Part shown: positions 1 through 8,904 of the stretch, piece after piece | Layout of the letters: each line of letters starts with the position of its first letter | Position numbering within the stretch: position 1 is the stretch's first letter | Assembly: GCA_019117265.1 (NCBI GenBank) | Contig: DXAB01000059.1 | Location: 1-45,576, forward strand | Direction of reading: 5' to 3' | From: Candidatus Olsenella pullicola | GTDB taxonomy: Bacteria; Actinomycetota; Coriobacteriia; Coriobacteriales; Atopobiaceae | Length of the DNA: 45,576 bases | Position numbers and translations under genes: made by a program | Notes under the pieces: model-generated | Told to the model about the DNA's origin: nothing | The model's input: only the letters and a program-made list of their open reading frames with translations | Database searches by the model: none

Positions 1-11
1 GGCGCGGTGCG

Positions 12-857
12 GTGCGCTGCCAGATGCTTCAGCCTGTGCGCAAGGGCGATGTGATTATGCTCGATCGGGGGCTGTATCTCCTTTCACCCGAGCTGCTTTA
101 TCTTCAGCTTTCCCGGGGGATGGACGTCTCCCAGCTCTGGATGCTCGCATCGAAGCTCACCGCGCGCTACGGTCTCGACACCAGGGTCGAGACTTCTCGT
201 CAACATACCCATCGCGCCTCGGCGGCTCATTCGAAACGGTTCGAGGAGGCTGATCGCTCGTTTTCCGCGTCCGAACAAGCTGATGGGGATTCGAATTCGC
301 TCTTCGATCGTGCGCTGCTGACTACGCCCGAGGTGCTGCGGACCGTGGTCGAGAGCGCCGGGCATGGACCGAGGTCGCTGGCGCACCGTGTGGCTTCGCT
401 CGTGCTCGGCGGCGCGCGTTCGCCCAAGGAAGCACAGCTCGCGGCACTCCTCGCGCTGCCCCGTCGCCTCGGCGGGCGCGGTATCAGCGGTATGGAGCTC
501 AACCATGTCTTTGAGCTGCCCCGGCAGGCTCAGGTGATCGCTGGTCGCCGCACGGTCGAGGGCGATTTGTATATTCCCGGCATCCGTCGGAACATCGAGT
601 ACGATAGCGAGCAGCATCACGCCGATAGCGAACAGCGCGATCGCGACATTCGAAAAGCGAATGCCCTGCGTGCCATCGGCGTTGACGTGCGCACCGTGAC
701 GAGAACCCAGCTGTACACCTGGAACGTGTTCAACGCGCTCGCCGATTCGCTTGCTCGGGGAACCGTGGACCGCGCCCGCCCCGTTACCGCGCCTCTCAAA
801 ACACTCCAATATGAACTCTGGCATAACCTGCTCGTTCGAGACGAAGAGCGAGACTGA
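12..857 (+). CDS. Vsr/DUF559-like endonuclease-fold protein, probably 5'-truncated
   Basis: The reading frame is open to the left edge of the window, so the GTG at 12 may be internal and the gene probably begins upstream. The C-terminal third looks like a DUF559/Vsr-type restriction-endonuclease-like fold: an acidic residue in GDLYIP, then an EYDSEQHH motif, then a D-x-x-R-x-x-x-L helix and a final strand GVDVRTVT. This spacing is the usual core of that family. The N-terminal part (about 150 residues) resembles the AbiEi-like, winged-helix-containing hypothetical proteins found singly in Coriobacteriia, but I cannot assign it firmly. There is no neighbouring methylase or antitoxin in view. 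Catalytic activity and substrate are not shown by the sequence. Confidence 0.6.
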   Translation: MRCQMLQPVRKGDVIMLDRGLYLLSPELLYLQLSRGMDVSQLWMLASKLTARYGLDTRVETSRQHTHRASAAHSKRFEEADRSFSASEQADGDSNSLFDRALLTTPEVLRTVVESAGHGPRSLAHRVASLVLGGARSPKEAQLAALLALPRRLGGRGISGMELNHVFELPRQAQVIAGRRTVEGDLYIPGIRRNIEYDSEQHHADSEQRDRDIRKANALRAIGVDVRTVTRTQLYTWNVFNALADSLARGTVDRARPVTAPLKTLQYELWHNLLVRDEERD

Positions 858-955
858 AGAACGGGTTAGATAGGGATCGTTTCACAGTGCCAGCTTGCAT
901 CTTTGTTGATTCGGTTCTGCCTCGGGCGCGCCGGGGACGGGGAGGGTGCATACGC

Positions 956-961
956 TACAAT
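956..961 (+). promoter_or_regulatory. Putative -10 box of guaB (TACAAT)
   Basis: GCTACAATGG lies 107 bases before the guaB ATG. The same GCTACAATG string precedes leuS, which suggests a shared house-keeping sigma-factor -10. No convincing -35 is visible. The leader (about 100 nt) shows no riboswitch that I recognise. Confidence 0.4.
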
Positions 962-1067
962 GGACGCCGAATCGCTCAGCCAGGCGGTTCGAAGCGAAGA
1001 CGTGCGGCAGGACGCGGCGCCGCTGAGCCCGTGGACGGATCGCACCCAACCACAAGGAGGAGTATCC

Positions 1068-2579
1068 ATGGCCATGTTTTTCCCCGGTGAGTCCCATACG
1101 TTCTCTGAGTACCTGCTGGTGCCCGGATACTCGTCTTCCGAGTGCGTTCCCGCAAACGTATCGCTCAAGACCCCGCTCGTGCGCTTCAGGCGCGGCGAGG
1201 AGCCCTCGATCTCTCTTAACGTCCCGATGGTTTCCGCCATCATGCAGTCCGTTTCGGGCGAGCAGATGGGCATCGCGCTCGCTACTGAGGGCGGCATGTC
1301 CTTCATCTACGGTTCGCAGACGCCCGAGCAGGAAGCCGCGATGGTCAAGGCCGTGAAGGACCACAAGGCCGGGTTCGTGGTTTCCGACTCCACCCTCACG
1401 CCTGAAATGACGATGCGGGAGGTCATGGATCTCAAGGAGAAGACCGGCCACTCCACCATGCCCGTCACGGAGGACGGCACGCCGCACGGCAAGCTACTCG
1501 GCATCGTGACCAGCCGCGACTACCGTCCGAGCCGCGATGATCCGTCGTCCAAGGTCGCTACGTTCATGACTCCGCGCGAGCAGCTCATCGTGGGCGACAA
1601 GGACATCACCCTCAAGAAGGCGAACGACGTCATTTGGGACAAGAAGCTCAATGCACTGCCCGTCGTGGACGAGAACGATTGCCTGCTTGGTATCGTGTTC
1701 CGCAAGGACTACGACTCCCATAAGACCAACCCCAACGAGATGCTCGATGCCAACAAGCGCTACATGGTGGGCGCGGGCATTAACACGCGTGACTACGAGA
1801 CGCGCGTGCCGCTGCTCATTGAGGCCGGCGCCGATGCCCTCTGCATCGACTCCTCCGAGGGCTTCAGCGAGTGGCAGAAGCGCACCATCGAGTGGATTCG
1901 CGAGAACTACGGCGAGGACGTCAAGGTGGGCGCTGGCAACGTGGTCGATGCCGAGGGCTTCCGCTTCCTGGCCGATTGCGGTGCCGACTTCATCAAGGTC
2001 GGTATCGGCGGCGGCTCCATCTGCATCACGCGCGAGACCAAGGGCATCGGCCGCGGTCAGGCCTCCGCGGTCATCGACGTGTGCCGCGCGCGCGACAAGT
2101 ACTTCGAGGAGACCGGCGTCTACGTGCCCGTGTGCTCCGACGGCGGCATCGTCTACGACTACCACATGACGCTCGCACTGGCCATGGGCGCCGACTTCAT
2201 GATGCTCGGCCGCTACTTCGCGCGCTTCGACGAGTCTCCCACCGAGCGCGTCAACGTGAACGGCCAGTACATGAAGGAGTACTGGGGCGAGGGCTCCGCG
2301 CGCGCCCGCAACTGGCAGCGCTACGACCAGGGTGGCGCCTCCAAGCTGGGCTTTGTTGAGGGCGTGGACTCCTACGTGCCCTACGCCGGCTCGCTCAAGG
2401 AGGGCGTGCGCAACACGCTCTACAAGATCAAGTCCACGATGTGCAACTGCGGTGCCAAGACCATCAAGGAGCTGCAGGAGAAGGCCCGCCTCACGCTCGT
2501 GAGCTCGACCTCCATCGTCGAGGGCGGCGCGCACGACGTTGTGGTCAAGGACTCCCAGCACTCGGTGAGCTACCGCTAG
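1068..2579 (+). CDS. guaB: IMP dehydrogenase
   Basis: This enzyme oxidises IMP to XMP with NAD+, the committed step of GMP synthesis in the cytosol. The 503-residue protein has a TIM barrel interrupted by a CBS pair (about residues 105-225, with paired GIV(T/F)(S/R)(R/K)DY repeats). The catalytic Cys is at about 319 in [10 protein letters not shown]. The downstream flap has [12 protein letters not shown] and [15 protein letters not shown], typical of the GuaB subfamily of Bacteroidetes and several actinobacteria rather than the E. coli type. I chose the ATG at 1068 over the longer ORF because AAGGAGGAG sits 5-12 bases upstream and the protein then starts like family members. The gene is apparently monocistronic: a hairpin follows it and leuS has its own promoter box. 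Confidence 0.96.
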   Translation: MAMFFPGESHTFSEYLLVPGYSSSECVPANVSLKTPLVRFRRGEEPSISLNVPMVSAIMQSVSGEQMGIALATEGGMSFIYGSQTPEQEAAMVKAVKDHKAGFVVSDSTLTPEMTMREVMDLKEKTGHSTMPVTEDGTPHGKLLGIVTSRDYRPSRDDPSSKVATFMTPREQLIVGDKDITLKKANDVIWDKKLNALPVVDENDCLLGIVFRKDYDSHKTNPNEMLDANKRYMVGAGINTRDYETRVPLLIEAGADALCIDSSEGFSEWQKRTIEWIRENYGEDVKVGAGNVVDAEGFRFLADCGADFIKVGIGGGSICITRETKGIGRGQASAVIDVCRARDKYFEETGVYVPVCSDGGIVYDYHMTLALAMGADFMMLGRYFARFDESPTERVNVNGQYMKEYWGEGSARARNWQRYDQGGASKLGFVEGVDSYVPYAGSLKEGVRNTLYKIKSTMCNCGAKTIKELQEKARLTLVSSTSIVEGGAHDVVVKDSQHSVSYR

Positions 2580-2600
2580 CGTCTGGCGAAAAGACCCTGC

Positions 2601-2643
2601 GAAGCCGCCGCCCCGGCGCCCCCTACGGCGTCGGGGCGGCTTC
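2601..2643 (+). terminator. GC-rich hairpin after guaB
   Basis: GAAGCCGCCGCCCCGGCGCC pairs imperfectly with GGCGTCGGGGCGGCTTC around a CCCTAC loop. There is only a TTCC tail, so it could act as a weak intrinsic terminator or mRNA 3'-end stabiliser. Confidence 0.5.
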
Positions 2644-2668
2644 CGTGAGCGGCGCTTCGAGATGCTGC

Positions 2669-2674
2669 TACAAT
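2669..2674 (+). promoter_or_regulatory. Putative -10 box of leuS (TACAAT)
   Basis: GCTACAATGACAC lies 38 bases before the leuS ATG and matches the box before guaB. The ORF-track start at 2673 overlaps this box, which argues against that start. No clear -35 is seen. Confidence 0.4.
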
Positions 2675-2711
2675 GACACGGTTGACCATCACGCACGAAG
2701 GAGTCACGCAG

Positions 2712-5273
2712 ATGAGCGACGCTGATAAGAACTTTGAGGTCCCAGCCTACGACGCCGAGGAGATCGAGACCCGCTGGCAGGCCGAGTGGGACGCCGAGGA
2801 GCTCTATAAGACCGAGGAGAGCCCCGAGAAGCCCAAGAAGTACGTTCTGGAGATGTTCCCGTACCCCTCGGGTGACCTGCACATGGGCCATGCGCGCAAC
2901 TACACCATCGGTGACGCCATGGCCCGCCAGGCGCGCATGCGCGGCTTTGACGTGCTGCACCCGATGGGCTACGACGCCTTCGGTCTGCCCGCGGAGAACG
3001 CCGCCATCAAGCACAACACGCAGGCGAGCGTCTGGACCCACCAGAACATCGAGCAGGCCACCAAGACCATGCGCCGCATGGGCTTCTCGTATGACTATGA
3101 CCGCATGTTCAACACCTGCGACCCCGAGTACTACAAGTGGGGCCAGTGGATCTTCCTCAAGATGTGGGAGAAGGGTCTCGTCTACCGCGACAACTCGCCC
3201 GTGAACTGGTGCCCCGGCTGCCAGACCGTTCTTGCCAACGAGCAGGTCGTGGACGGCAAGTGCTGGCGCTGCGGATCCGTGCCCGAGAAGCGCGCCCTCA
3301 GCCAGTGGTACTTCAAGATCACCGACTACGCGCAGGAGCTGCTCGATGACCTGGGGAAGCTCGAGGGCAAGTGGCCCGAGCGCGTCCGCGCGATGCAGGC
3401 CAACTGGATCGGCCGCTCCGAGGGTGCCGAGATCGACTTCACGCTTGCCGACGTTGACGGCGTGACCCCTACGGACACCAAGATCACCGTCTTCACCACG
3501 CGCCCGGACACGCTCTTTGGCGTCTCCTTCTTCCTGCTGCCGCCCGAGAGCCCGCTCGCGGCGGAGCTCGTGGCCGGGACCGACCACGAGGCCGCCTTCC
3601 TCGAGCTCAAGGCCGCCGCGGAGAAGGTCTCCTCGGTCGACCGCCAGGGCTCCGAGCGCGAGAAGCACGGCGTCTTCACGGGCCGCTACGTCATCAACCC
3701 GGTGAACGGCCGTCCGGCCCCCATCTGGGTCGCCGACTACGTCCTCATGGACTACGGCACCGGCGCCGTCATGGGTGTGCCCTGCGGAGACCAGCGCGAC
3801 TTCGACTTCGCCAAGAAGTACGGCCTCGAGATCGCCCCGATCATCTGCGAGAAGGACGACCCGCTGTACGAGCAGCTCAAGGACCAGCGCGAGCTCGTGG
3901 TGACCTCCGTCGACTGGGACCACGCGATGGAGGCTGAGGGCTACCTCGTGCAGTCCGGCCGCTTCACCGGCATGAAGGGCGGCAAGCACTCCGAGGCCGT
4001 CGACGCCATCATCGACTGGCTTGGTGAGCAGGGCCTCGGCCGCAAGACGGTGCAGTTCCGCCTGCGTGACTGGCTCATCAGCCGCCAGCGCTACTGGGGT
4101 AACCCGATCCCGATGATTCACTGCGATTGCTGCGGCGACGTGCCGGTGCCCTACGAGGACCTGCCCGTCACGCTTCCGGACGCGCTCGACCTCGGCGCCG
4201 GCGAGACGCTCGCCGCCTATGCGCCGTTCTACGAGACCACGTGCCCCAAGTGCGGCAAGCCCGCCAAGCGCATCACCGACACCATGGACACCTTCACGTG
4301 CTCCAGCTGGTACTACCTGCGCTACTGCGACCCGCACAACGAGGAGCTGCCCTTCTCGCGCGAGGCCGTGGACCGCTGGATGCCGGTCGACAACTACATC
4401 GGCGGCATCGAGCACGCCATCCTGCACCTGCTCTACAGCCGCTTCTTCACCAAGGTCCTGCGCGACCTCGGCATGATCGGCATCGACGAGCCCTTTGAGA
4501 ACCTGCTCTGTCAGGGCATGGTCAAGGACGCCAACGGTGACACCATGTCCAAGTCCAAGGGCAACGTCGTGCCGCCGTCCTCGGTGATCGAGCCCTACGG
4601 CGCGGACACCATGCGCCTTGCCATTCTCTTCATCGCCCCGCCCGAGAAGGACTTCAACTGGGACGAGGAGGCCGTTGCCGGCGCCAACCGCTTCATCAAG
4701 CGCGCGTGGCGCGTCGTCTGGCTGCTCAGCCAGGGCGCGGCCGCCGGTGCCGCGAGCGCGGGCACCCTCGACGCGGCGGGCAAGGAGCTCTGGCGCACGC
4801 TCAACGGCATGGGTATCAAGTGCACCACCGACTTCGACCGCGGCCAGTTCAACACCGCCATCTCGGCCGTCATGGAGATCACCAACGCGGCGTCCAAGTA
4901 CGTGAACGACGTGCCCGCCGAGAAGCGCGACCCGGCGCTCAGCTTTGCCGTGGCGCACGCGATCGTGACGATGCTCGCGCCGATCTGCCCGCACTGGGCC
5001 GAGGAGCTCTGGCACAAGGCGCTCTCCCAGGATGGCTCCGTCTACAACGCGGCCTGGCCTGAGTTTGACGCTGAGGCCGCCAAGGCCGACGAGGTGGAGA
5101 TCGCGGTCCAGATCAAGGGCAAGGTGCGCGGCCGTGTGACGGTTGCTGCCGACGCCACCGACGACGAGGTTGCCGAGGCAGCCAAGGACGCCGTGGCCGA
5201 GCAGCTCGCCGGCAAGAACATCAAGAAGGTCATCGTCATCAAGGGCCGTTTGGTCAACATTGTCGCTGTGTAG
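2712..5273 (+). CDS. leuS: Leucyl-tRNA synthetase
   Basis: Class I aminoacyl-tRNA synthetase charging tRNA-Leu with leucine. The 853-residue protein has the HIGH box ([12 protein letters not shown], about residue 54), a zinc-binding knuckle with CPGC...CWRCG, the CP1 editing domain with TTRPDTLFG, the KMSKS loop (DTMSKSKGN, about residue 610) and the C-terminal tRNA-binding domain ending in RLVNIVAV. Start ATG 2712 has GAAGGAG upstream. The last four codons plus the stop (GTC GCT GTG TAG) lie within the prophage attachment core, so the enzyme is complete despite phage insertion. The integrase gene converges on it 29 bases beyond the stop. Confidence 0.97.
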   Translation: MSDADKNFEVPAYDAEEIETRWQAEWDAEELYKTEESPEKPKKYVLEMFPYPSGDLHMGHARNYTIGDAMARQARMRGFDVLHPMGYDAFGLPAENAAIKHNTQASVWTHQNIEQATKTMRRMGFSYDYDRMFNTCDPEYYKWGQWIFLKMWEKGLVYRDNSPVNWCPGCQTVLANEQVVDGKCWRCGSVPEKRALSQWYFKITDYAQELLDDLGKLEGKWPERVRAMQANWIGRSEGAEIDFTLADVDGVTPTDTKITVFTTRPDTLFGVSFFLLPPESPLAAELVAGTDHEAAFLELKAAAEKVSSVDRQGSEREKHGVFTGRYVINPVNGRPAPIWVADYVLMDYGTGAVMGVPCGDQRDFDFAKKYGLEIAPIICEKDDPLYEQLKDQRELVVTSVDWDHAMEAEGYLVQSGRFTGMKGGKHSEAVDAIIDWLGEQGLGRKTVQFRLRDWLISRQRYWGNPIPMIHCDCCGDVPVPYEDLPVTLPDALDLGAGETLAAYAPFYETTCPKCGKPAKRITDTMDTFTCSSWYYLRYCDPHNEELPFSREAVDRWMPVDNYIGGIEHAILHLLYSRFFTKVLRDLGMIGIDEPFENLLCQGMVKDANGDTMSKSKGNVVPPSSVIEPYGADTMRLAILFIAPPEKDFNWDEEAVAGANRFIKRAWRVVWLLSQGAAAGAASAGTLDAAGKELWRTLNGMGIKCTTDFDRGQFNTAISAVMEITNAASKYVNDVPAEKRDPALSFAVAHAIVTMLAPICPHWAEELWHKALSQDGSVYNAAWPEFDAEAAKADEVEIAVQIKGKVRGRVTVAADATDDEVAEAAKDAVAEQLAGKNIKKVIVIKGRLVNIVAV
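5261..5273. repeat. attL: attL core: 13-bp direct repeat TGTCGCTGTGTAG
   Basis: This sequence is the 3' end of leuS and recurs exactly at 40703-40715, beyond the endolysin terminator. Flanking bases are also partly alike (TTGGT before the left copy, CTGGTAC before the right). The left copy is beside the integrase gene, as expected for attL. The exact crossover point cannot be read from one sequence. Confidence 0.8.
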
Positions 5274-5302
5274 ACATCTTAATAAAATCGCAGGTAGACG
5301 GT

Positions 5303-6466
5303 TTAATGTGATGCGGATTGTCCCAAATCGTCCCTATTGCACCCGTTTCCTGCGGCACGATAGCGCATCCAAGCGCCTGCGACCGTCTGCGCGAAAACCT
5401 CCTCGCGTGGGCGGTCGTAGTGCATCTCGCCGACATTTCGACCGGCATGGCCCATCATCGACTCCAGCATGTCCTCCGCAACGCCCAGCTCCCAGCGCAT
5501 GAAGGTGCGCCACGAGTTCCGGAGGTTCTGAAGCGGGATGGGAGAGACCCCTGCGCGCTCGCACGACGCGAGCCAGGCGTCGCGCGCGGCCCTGCGAGAC
5601 ACTGGGCTTCCGCACCCGTCGTCGCACAGCCACGGACCCTCCTGGGCGATGACGTCAGCCGACCATGGCTCCGGGACGATGACGGGGCGCTCACTCTGGG
5701 GCGTCTTGAGCGACGGGAGCTCGTGGCCGCGCGCGTCTATCTGCCGCGTCACGTCAACTACAGCAACAGTCATGCCGCTGGCCGTCACTGTGCGCACCTC
5801 GCCCATGTCGACGCGCGGCCCGAAGGCCTCGCCGACGCGGCACGACGAGAGGCCGCACAGGATGGCTGGCAGGTATGCTACGGTCCCGCGAGCGGCGTCG
5901 ATGGCAGAGACGGTCTCGGAGAGCGTCAGCACGTCTTTGGGCCTCACGCGCTCGATGCCGCGCGGCAGGCGGTACCGCGCGGCAGCCGTATTGTGATCCA
6001 TCGCCTCGTACCTAACGCACATATCGAGGACCTGCCGGAGAAGGCACAGGCTTGCGCTCGCCATCGAGCGCGTCATGCCGGACAGCAGCCACGACTGTAT
6101 GTCGAGCGGTCGCACGTCCGTTACGGGAAGCTCGCCGAAGGCCGGTCGTATGTGGCTCTCCCAGCGGCTCAGGTAGTTGCTGACGGTCGACTTCGACGCC
6201 TCCCCGCGCTCGAATCGGTCCATGAGGTCCGGCAGGTACCACGCCTCCCACGCCTGCCTGAGCGTGGGCGTGGGCCTGTCCTGCGAGTGCTCCACGCGCA
6301 GCCGCGCGAGCGCCTCGTCGCCGTCGCGGCGCGAGCCGACTATGGTCACGGAGTGGCGGACGTACCCGCGCCCGTCGTGAAGGTCGGCCCAGTAGCGCAG
6401 GCGGCGCCTGCCGTTTCCGGCGTCCTCGTTGGTGCCCCACGTGCTGCGGTGTCTCTTACGTGGCAT
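5303..6466 (-). CDS. int: Tyrosine recombinase, prophage integrase
   Basis: Catalyses attP x attB recombination. The 387-residue protein has an N-terminal arm-binding region, a SAM-like core-binding domain (about 68-165) and a C-terminal catalytic domain. Visible catalytic residues are R210 (SSCRVGEA), K254 (LKTPQSER), R316 (QNLRNSW), H340 (MMGHAG) and Y350 (EMHYDRP). The usual first His of H-x-x-R is Gln here, as in some actinophage integrases. I chose ATG at 6466 because GGAGGA lies about 7 bases upstream; the ORF-track start adds 12 residues without a ribosome site. The 3' end lies 29 bases from attL and converges with leuS. A hairpin-T-tract reading toward it from the host side overlaps its leader on the opposite strand. 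Confidence 0.95.
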   Translation of the reverse strand: MPRKRHRSTWGTNEDAGNGRRRLRYWADLHDGRGYVRHSVTIVGSRRDGDEALARLRVEHSQDRPTPTLRQAWEAWYLPDLMDRFERGEASKSTVSNYLSRWESHIRPAFGELPVTDVRPLDIQSWLLSGMTRSMASASLCLLRQVLDMCVRYEAMDHNTAAARYRLPRGIERVRPKDVLTLSETVSAIDAARGTVAYLPAILCGLSSCRVGEAFGPRVDMGEVRTVTASGMTVAVVDVTRQIDARGHELPSLKTPQSERPVIVPEPWSADVIAQEGPWLCDDGCGSPVSRRAARDAWLASCERAGVSPIPLQNLRNSWRTFMRWELGVAEDMLESMMGHAGRNVGEMHYDRPREEVFAQTVAGAWMRYRAAGNGCNRDDLGQSASH

Positions 6467-6504
6467 AATGGTGTCCTCCATCCTGTCGTAGGGTGGACTC
6501 ACTT

Positions 6505-6549
6505 GCGCTCGCAGGCTTGTCTTGGCGGACCCTGCGGGCGCGGTTTTTT
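6505..6549 (+). terminator. Rightward intrinsic terminator between int and the lipoprotein gene
   Basis: GCGCTCGCAGG pairs with CCTGCGGGCGC and is followed by GGTTTTTT on the plus strand. No plus-strand gene lies between leuS and this site. It would stop transcripts that run on from leuS into the prophage before they reach the repressor. On the minus strand the hairpin has no U-tract. Confidence 0.6.
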
Positions 6550-6553
6550 GTGG

Positions 6554-7147
6554 CTAGGCTATGGGGCGGTCCCCCTCGGTGAGAGTCAGCGGCACACGCA
6601 CGCCATCAACTACGGCGGTGTAGTCCGTGGATCCCTCACGGAGCATGAAGGGTACGGCCACGCGCACGGTTTGGCCGTCCTCGTACAGCTCGAAGCTGTA
6701 GTCGAATCCGAGGCCGTATTCGCCGTAGCTGAAGCCAGTATTTGCGGGACTGACTGTCACTCCGTCGGCGTCCTCAAGCCACATCCTGCCAAGACGCATT
6801 GACGGGGTGGAAGTGTCTACGCCGTCGTTAGTCAGTGTGAAGAGCAGGAAACCCATGTAGTATCCATCGCCGAAGCCACTGTTGTCGGTGGCAAGCTGGC
6901 TCCATTCGAGACCGTCTACCGTTACGATGAAGGAGCCGCCAGTGTTGGCGGCGTAGGTAATCGGCTCGCCTACTGCCGCCGTCTTGACATCCGGCTCGGT
7001 CTCCTCCTCGACCGCCTCTTCTGGTTCCTCCTCCATGGTGGCATCCTCAATCACCGGAGTCTCGTCCACTGTTTCGGCGGGTTGCGAGGTGCAGCCGACG
7101 AGCGCGAGCGTGCCAACTAGCGCGGCCGCGATTACTTTACGTTTCAT
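6554..7147 (-). CDS. Prophage lipoprotein, candidate superinfection-exclusion or lysogenic-conversion protein
   Basis: The 197-residue protein starts MKRKVIAAAL and has a lipobox LVGC with Cys19, so it should be an exported, lipid-anchored surface protein. Residues 20-55 are a Glu-rich, low-complexity linker. The rest (about 60-195) is a single beta-rich domain resembling the DUF4352/immunoglobulin-like fold of small Gram-positive lipoproteins. It lies between the integrase and repressor in the same direction as the repressor, the position where Siphoviridae such as TP-J34 encode a lipoprotein (Ltp) that blocks DNA entry of related phages. The role here is inference from signal and place. GGGAGGAG precedes the ATG. 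Base composition looks less GC-rich than the late genes. Confidence 0.8.
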   Translation of the reverse strand: MKRKVIAAALVGTLALVGCTSQPAETVDETPVIEDATMEEEPEEAVEEETEPDVKTAAVGEPITYAANTGGSFIVTVDGLEWSQLATDNSGFGDGYYMGFLLFTLTNDGVDTSTPSMRLGRMWLEDADGVTVSPANTGFSYGEYGLGFDYSFELYEDGQTVRVAVPFMLREGSTDYTAVVDGVRVPLTLTEGDRPIA

Positions 7148-7214
7148 TACTTGTGCTCCTCCCTCTCCAGCAATATGTCGTCAATCACTTCTGCTCGAAT
7201 TGAGCTAGTCGTGA

Positions 7215-8105
7215 TTAGAGATGGTTGACAAGCCCTGAGGCCGTTATGACCTCATCGACAATTTGGGGCAGATGTTCATATGACCCCACTTCGCAAAGAG
7301 TTGACAGGATCAGCCCTTCTTTCAGGTACCTCATTTGGGAAAAAACGATAGATTTCGCTTCACCTGATGGGTTCCTCATGGGTAAGATCTGTCCGTTTAC
7401 CTCTATTAGCCCAAGTTGATTTCCTGGGAGATGCTGGGTGGGCCAGGTCATCGTTGTAATCAGCCCAAGGGACGAAAGTGTGTCGAGATCTTCAACCTTA
7501 ATAAGGCCGTCGTTATACGTTCCGCCTGCGTTGTCTTTGCGAAGAACCGCAACTAGCGAGCGGTTGCTCTGAGGATTAGCGAAGATGGACGCAGAGCACA
7601 GTCTCGAGAAAACAAGAGCCTCGTCACGGCTCATGTCGGAAAGAATCGACATGGCACGCTTTGTGTATGTGCCTGGCTGTTCGAGCTCTCCGGCAAGAAG
7701 CTTTCCCCAAATCACTCTCATCTCGTCGTCGCACTGTTCCGATGCGTGTCCCGACCATTTCAGGAACCAGCCGTGGTCTATGCCGCTCGCGTCAAAGTCA
7801 TCCCCAACCACATCTTGAGCGAACGACAGGCATGAAGACAGATTCTCCGATCTTCCGAACTCATTTGCGACGCGTAGGCACATAGCATCCGTGGTCTCCT
7901 GCGGGAGTCCCATCTTCCTGCATCGGTTGATCGTTTCCTCAATAGTGTCGAGCATAATCGAGCTGGCGTGTGCTACTCCACGTGCCTCGCTTGCTACGGC
8001 AAGTCCGGGGCGGAGCTTGAGTAGCGAGTCCATGAATTTGCTCGTGCCGGAAAGCACCGTTCCTCCGGCCTCCGCAATCGTCTTGACGTCATCGACCGGA
8101 TCCAT
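7215..8105 (-). CDS. DUF2806-like protein of the lysogeny operon
   Basis: About 296 residues, soluble, without signal peptide or membrane segment. The middle (WFLKWSGHASEQCDDEMRV, then IWGKLLAGELEQPGTY and RAMSILSDMSRDEALVF) matches the pattern I know from DUF2806 proteins: a helix, a WG(K/R)ILAGE-x-x-x-PG motif and a helical repeat. DUF2806 has no established biochemical function. The ATG at 8105 overlaps the repressor stop as TAATG, with GGGGG just upstream, so translation is probably coupled to the repressor and the protein should be made in the lysogen. The ORF-track TTG start is less likely. Placement suggests a host-benefit gene, for example phage exclusion, but nothing in the sequence proves that. 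Confidence 0.75.
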   Translation of the reverse strand: MDPVDDVKTIAEAGGTVLSGTSKFMDSLLKLRPGLAVASEARGVAHASSIMLDTIEETINRCRKMGLPQETTDAMCLRVANEFGRSENLSSCLSFAQDVVGDDFDASGIDHGWFLKWSGHASEQCDDEMRVIWGKLLAGELEQPGTYTKRAMSILSDMSRDEALVFSRLCSASIFANPQSNRSLVAVLRKDNAGGTYNDGLIKVEDLDTLSSLGLITTMTWPTQHLPGNQLGLIEVNGQILPMRNPSGEAKSIVFSQMRYLKEGLILSTLCEVGSYEHLPQIVDEVITASGLVNHL

Positions 8106-8749
8106 TAGAACCCCCAATCAAACGGCACACAGTACCAGACCACACGGCCTATGACGGTAATCGTCTCAGTATCCTCTACGCCGTAGTCGTAGACCACGGG
8201 CTTATAGGTCGGGTCAGTAGAGTCCGGGTCCAGCTCGAACCCGTTGGCAAGCACCCTCACGCGCTTTATCGTCGCGTCGTAGCCGTTCACGCAGACTGCG
8301 TACGGCTCGCCGTCGTACTCGACCGTATCGCACGGGTCCACGAGGGCCATGCAGCCGTTGGGGAGCACGCGGTTCATGGACTCGCCCTCGACGCGCAGGA
8401 GGAAGGCATCCGGATATCGGCGGTGCATCTCGGAGGGGACTGGGAAGGTGTCCTCGACCTCGACCATCTCGATGGGAGTGCCGGCTGCGATGGATCCGTA
8501 GAGTGGGCAGTCGTAGAACTCGTCCGGCTCGTTGCCAACCTCAATGAGTCGATTCTTGAGAATCCAGTTTGAGTCGATTCCGAGCTTCGAGAGCATGGTG
8601 AGTACCGTGCTAACGGACCCGCCGCTAATTCCCTTGTTTAGAACCGTGTAGATGGTTGATTTCGGAATCCCGATTTCATTGGCGAACTTTGGCACTCCTC
8701 CATAACGGAAGCTGATGATTTCTTTTAGCTCATCTTCGAGTTTCCCCAT
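8105..8749 (-). CDS. CI/LexA-type self-cleaving phage repressor
   Basis: Maintains lysogeny by binding operators upstream of the early genes. The 214-residue protein has an N-terminal XRE helix-turn-helix (about 15-60, KFANEIGIPKSTIYTVLNKG) and a C-terminal S24 peptidase-like domain. The predicted cleavage site is A89-G90 (GSIAAGTP), with nucleophile S124 (EGESMNRV) and general base K162 (ATIKRV). So RecA-stimulated autocleavage, and hence SOS induction, is expected. ATG 8749 has GAGGAGGTG upstream; the longer ORF start lacks this. It is divergent from the Cro-like gene and its stop overlaps the DUF2806 start. Confidence 0.93.
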   Translation of the reverse strand: MGKLEDELKEIISFRYGGVPKFANEIGIPKSTIYTVLNKGISGGSVSTVLTMLSKLGIDSNWILKNRLIEVGNEPDEFYDCPLYGSIAAGTPIEMVEVEDTFPVPSEMHRRYPDAFLLRVEGESMNRVLPNGCMALVDPCDTVEYDGEPYAVCVNGYDATIKRVRVLANGFELDPDSTDPTYKPVVYDYGVEDTETITVIGRVVWYCVPFDWGF

Positions 8750-8792
8750 CTCAAGCACCTCCTCAAAATGCGTAATCGCGTAAATGAGACTC

Positions 8793-8882
8793 GATATTCT
8801 TGAATATCGTAACAATTCTCCCCAATCCCATTGAAAAATTGCGGAACTCCGTATAGGATGTAATCGTTACGGAATTACGGAA
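8793..8882. promoter_or_regulatory. Lysogeny operator array between repressor and cro-like genes
   Basis: Three symmetrical or repeated elements lie in the divergent spacer. CGATATTC-TT-GAATATCG (8793-8810) is a perfect 8-bp inverted repeat nearer the repressor. CGGA-AC-TCCG (8842-8851) sits between the -35 and -10 of the rightward promoter. TTACGGAA occurs twice in tandem (8867-8882) just after the -10. They may be sites for two different regulators (CI and Cro). Which protein binds which is not shown. Confidence 0.6.
8831..8859 (+). promoter_or_regulatory. Putative early rightward promoter PR
   Basis: TTGAAA (8831-8836), a 17-base spacer and TAGGAT (8854-8859), about 45 bases before the cro-like ATG. 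The palindrome CGGAACTCCG occupies the spacer, so a bound repressor would block polymerase directly. Confidence 0.55.
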
Positions 8883-8904
8883 TCCCGAAACGGGGGTGAG
8901 AAAT

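Noticed and set aside
858-1067. Purine-type riboswitch before guaB
   Set aside because: No conserved purine- or guanine-aptamer elements are visible in the leader; only a -10-like box is supported.
1494-5015. 1173-residue minus-strand ORF across guaB and leuS
   Set aside because: It is the complement of two well-identified genes, rich in His/Ala/Leu/Val as shadow frames in GC-rich DNA are, and has no ribosome site or recognisable domain.
5321-5340. TCCCAAATCGTCCCTATTGC considered as the att core
   Set aside because: The copy near 40595 has indels and mismatches, whereas TGTCGCTGTGTAG is an exact 13-bp match lying precisely at the leuS end.
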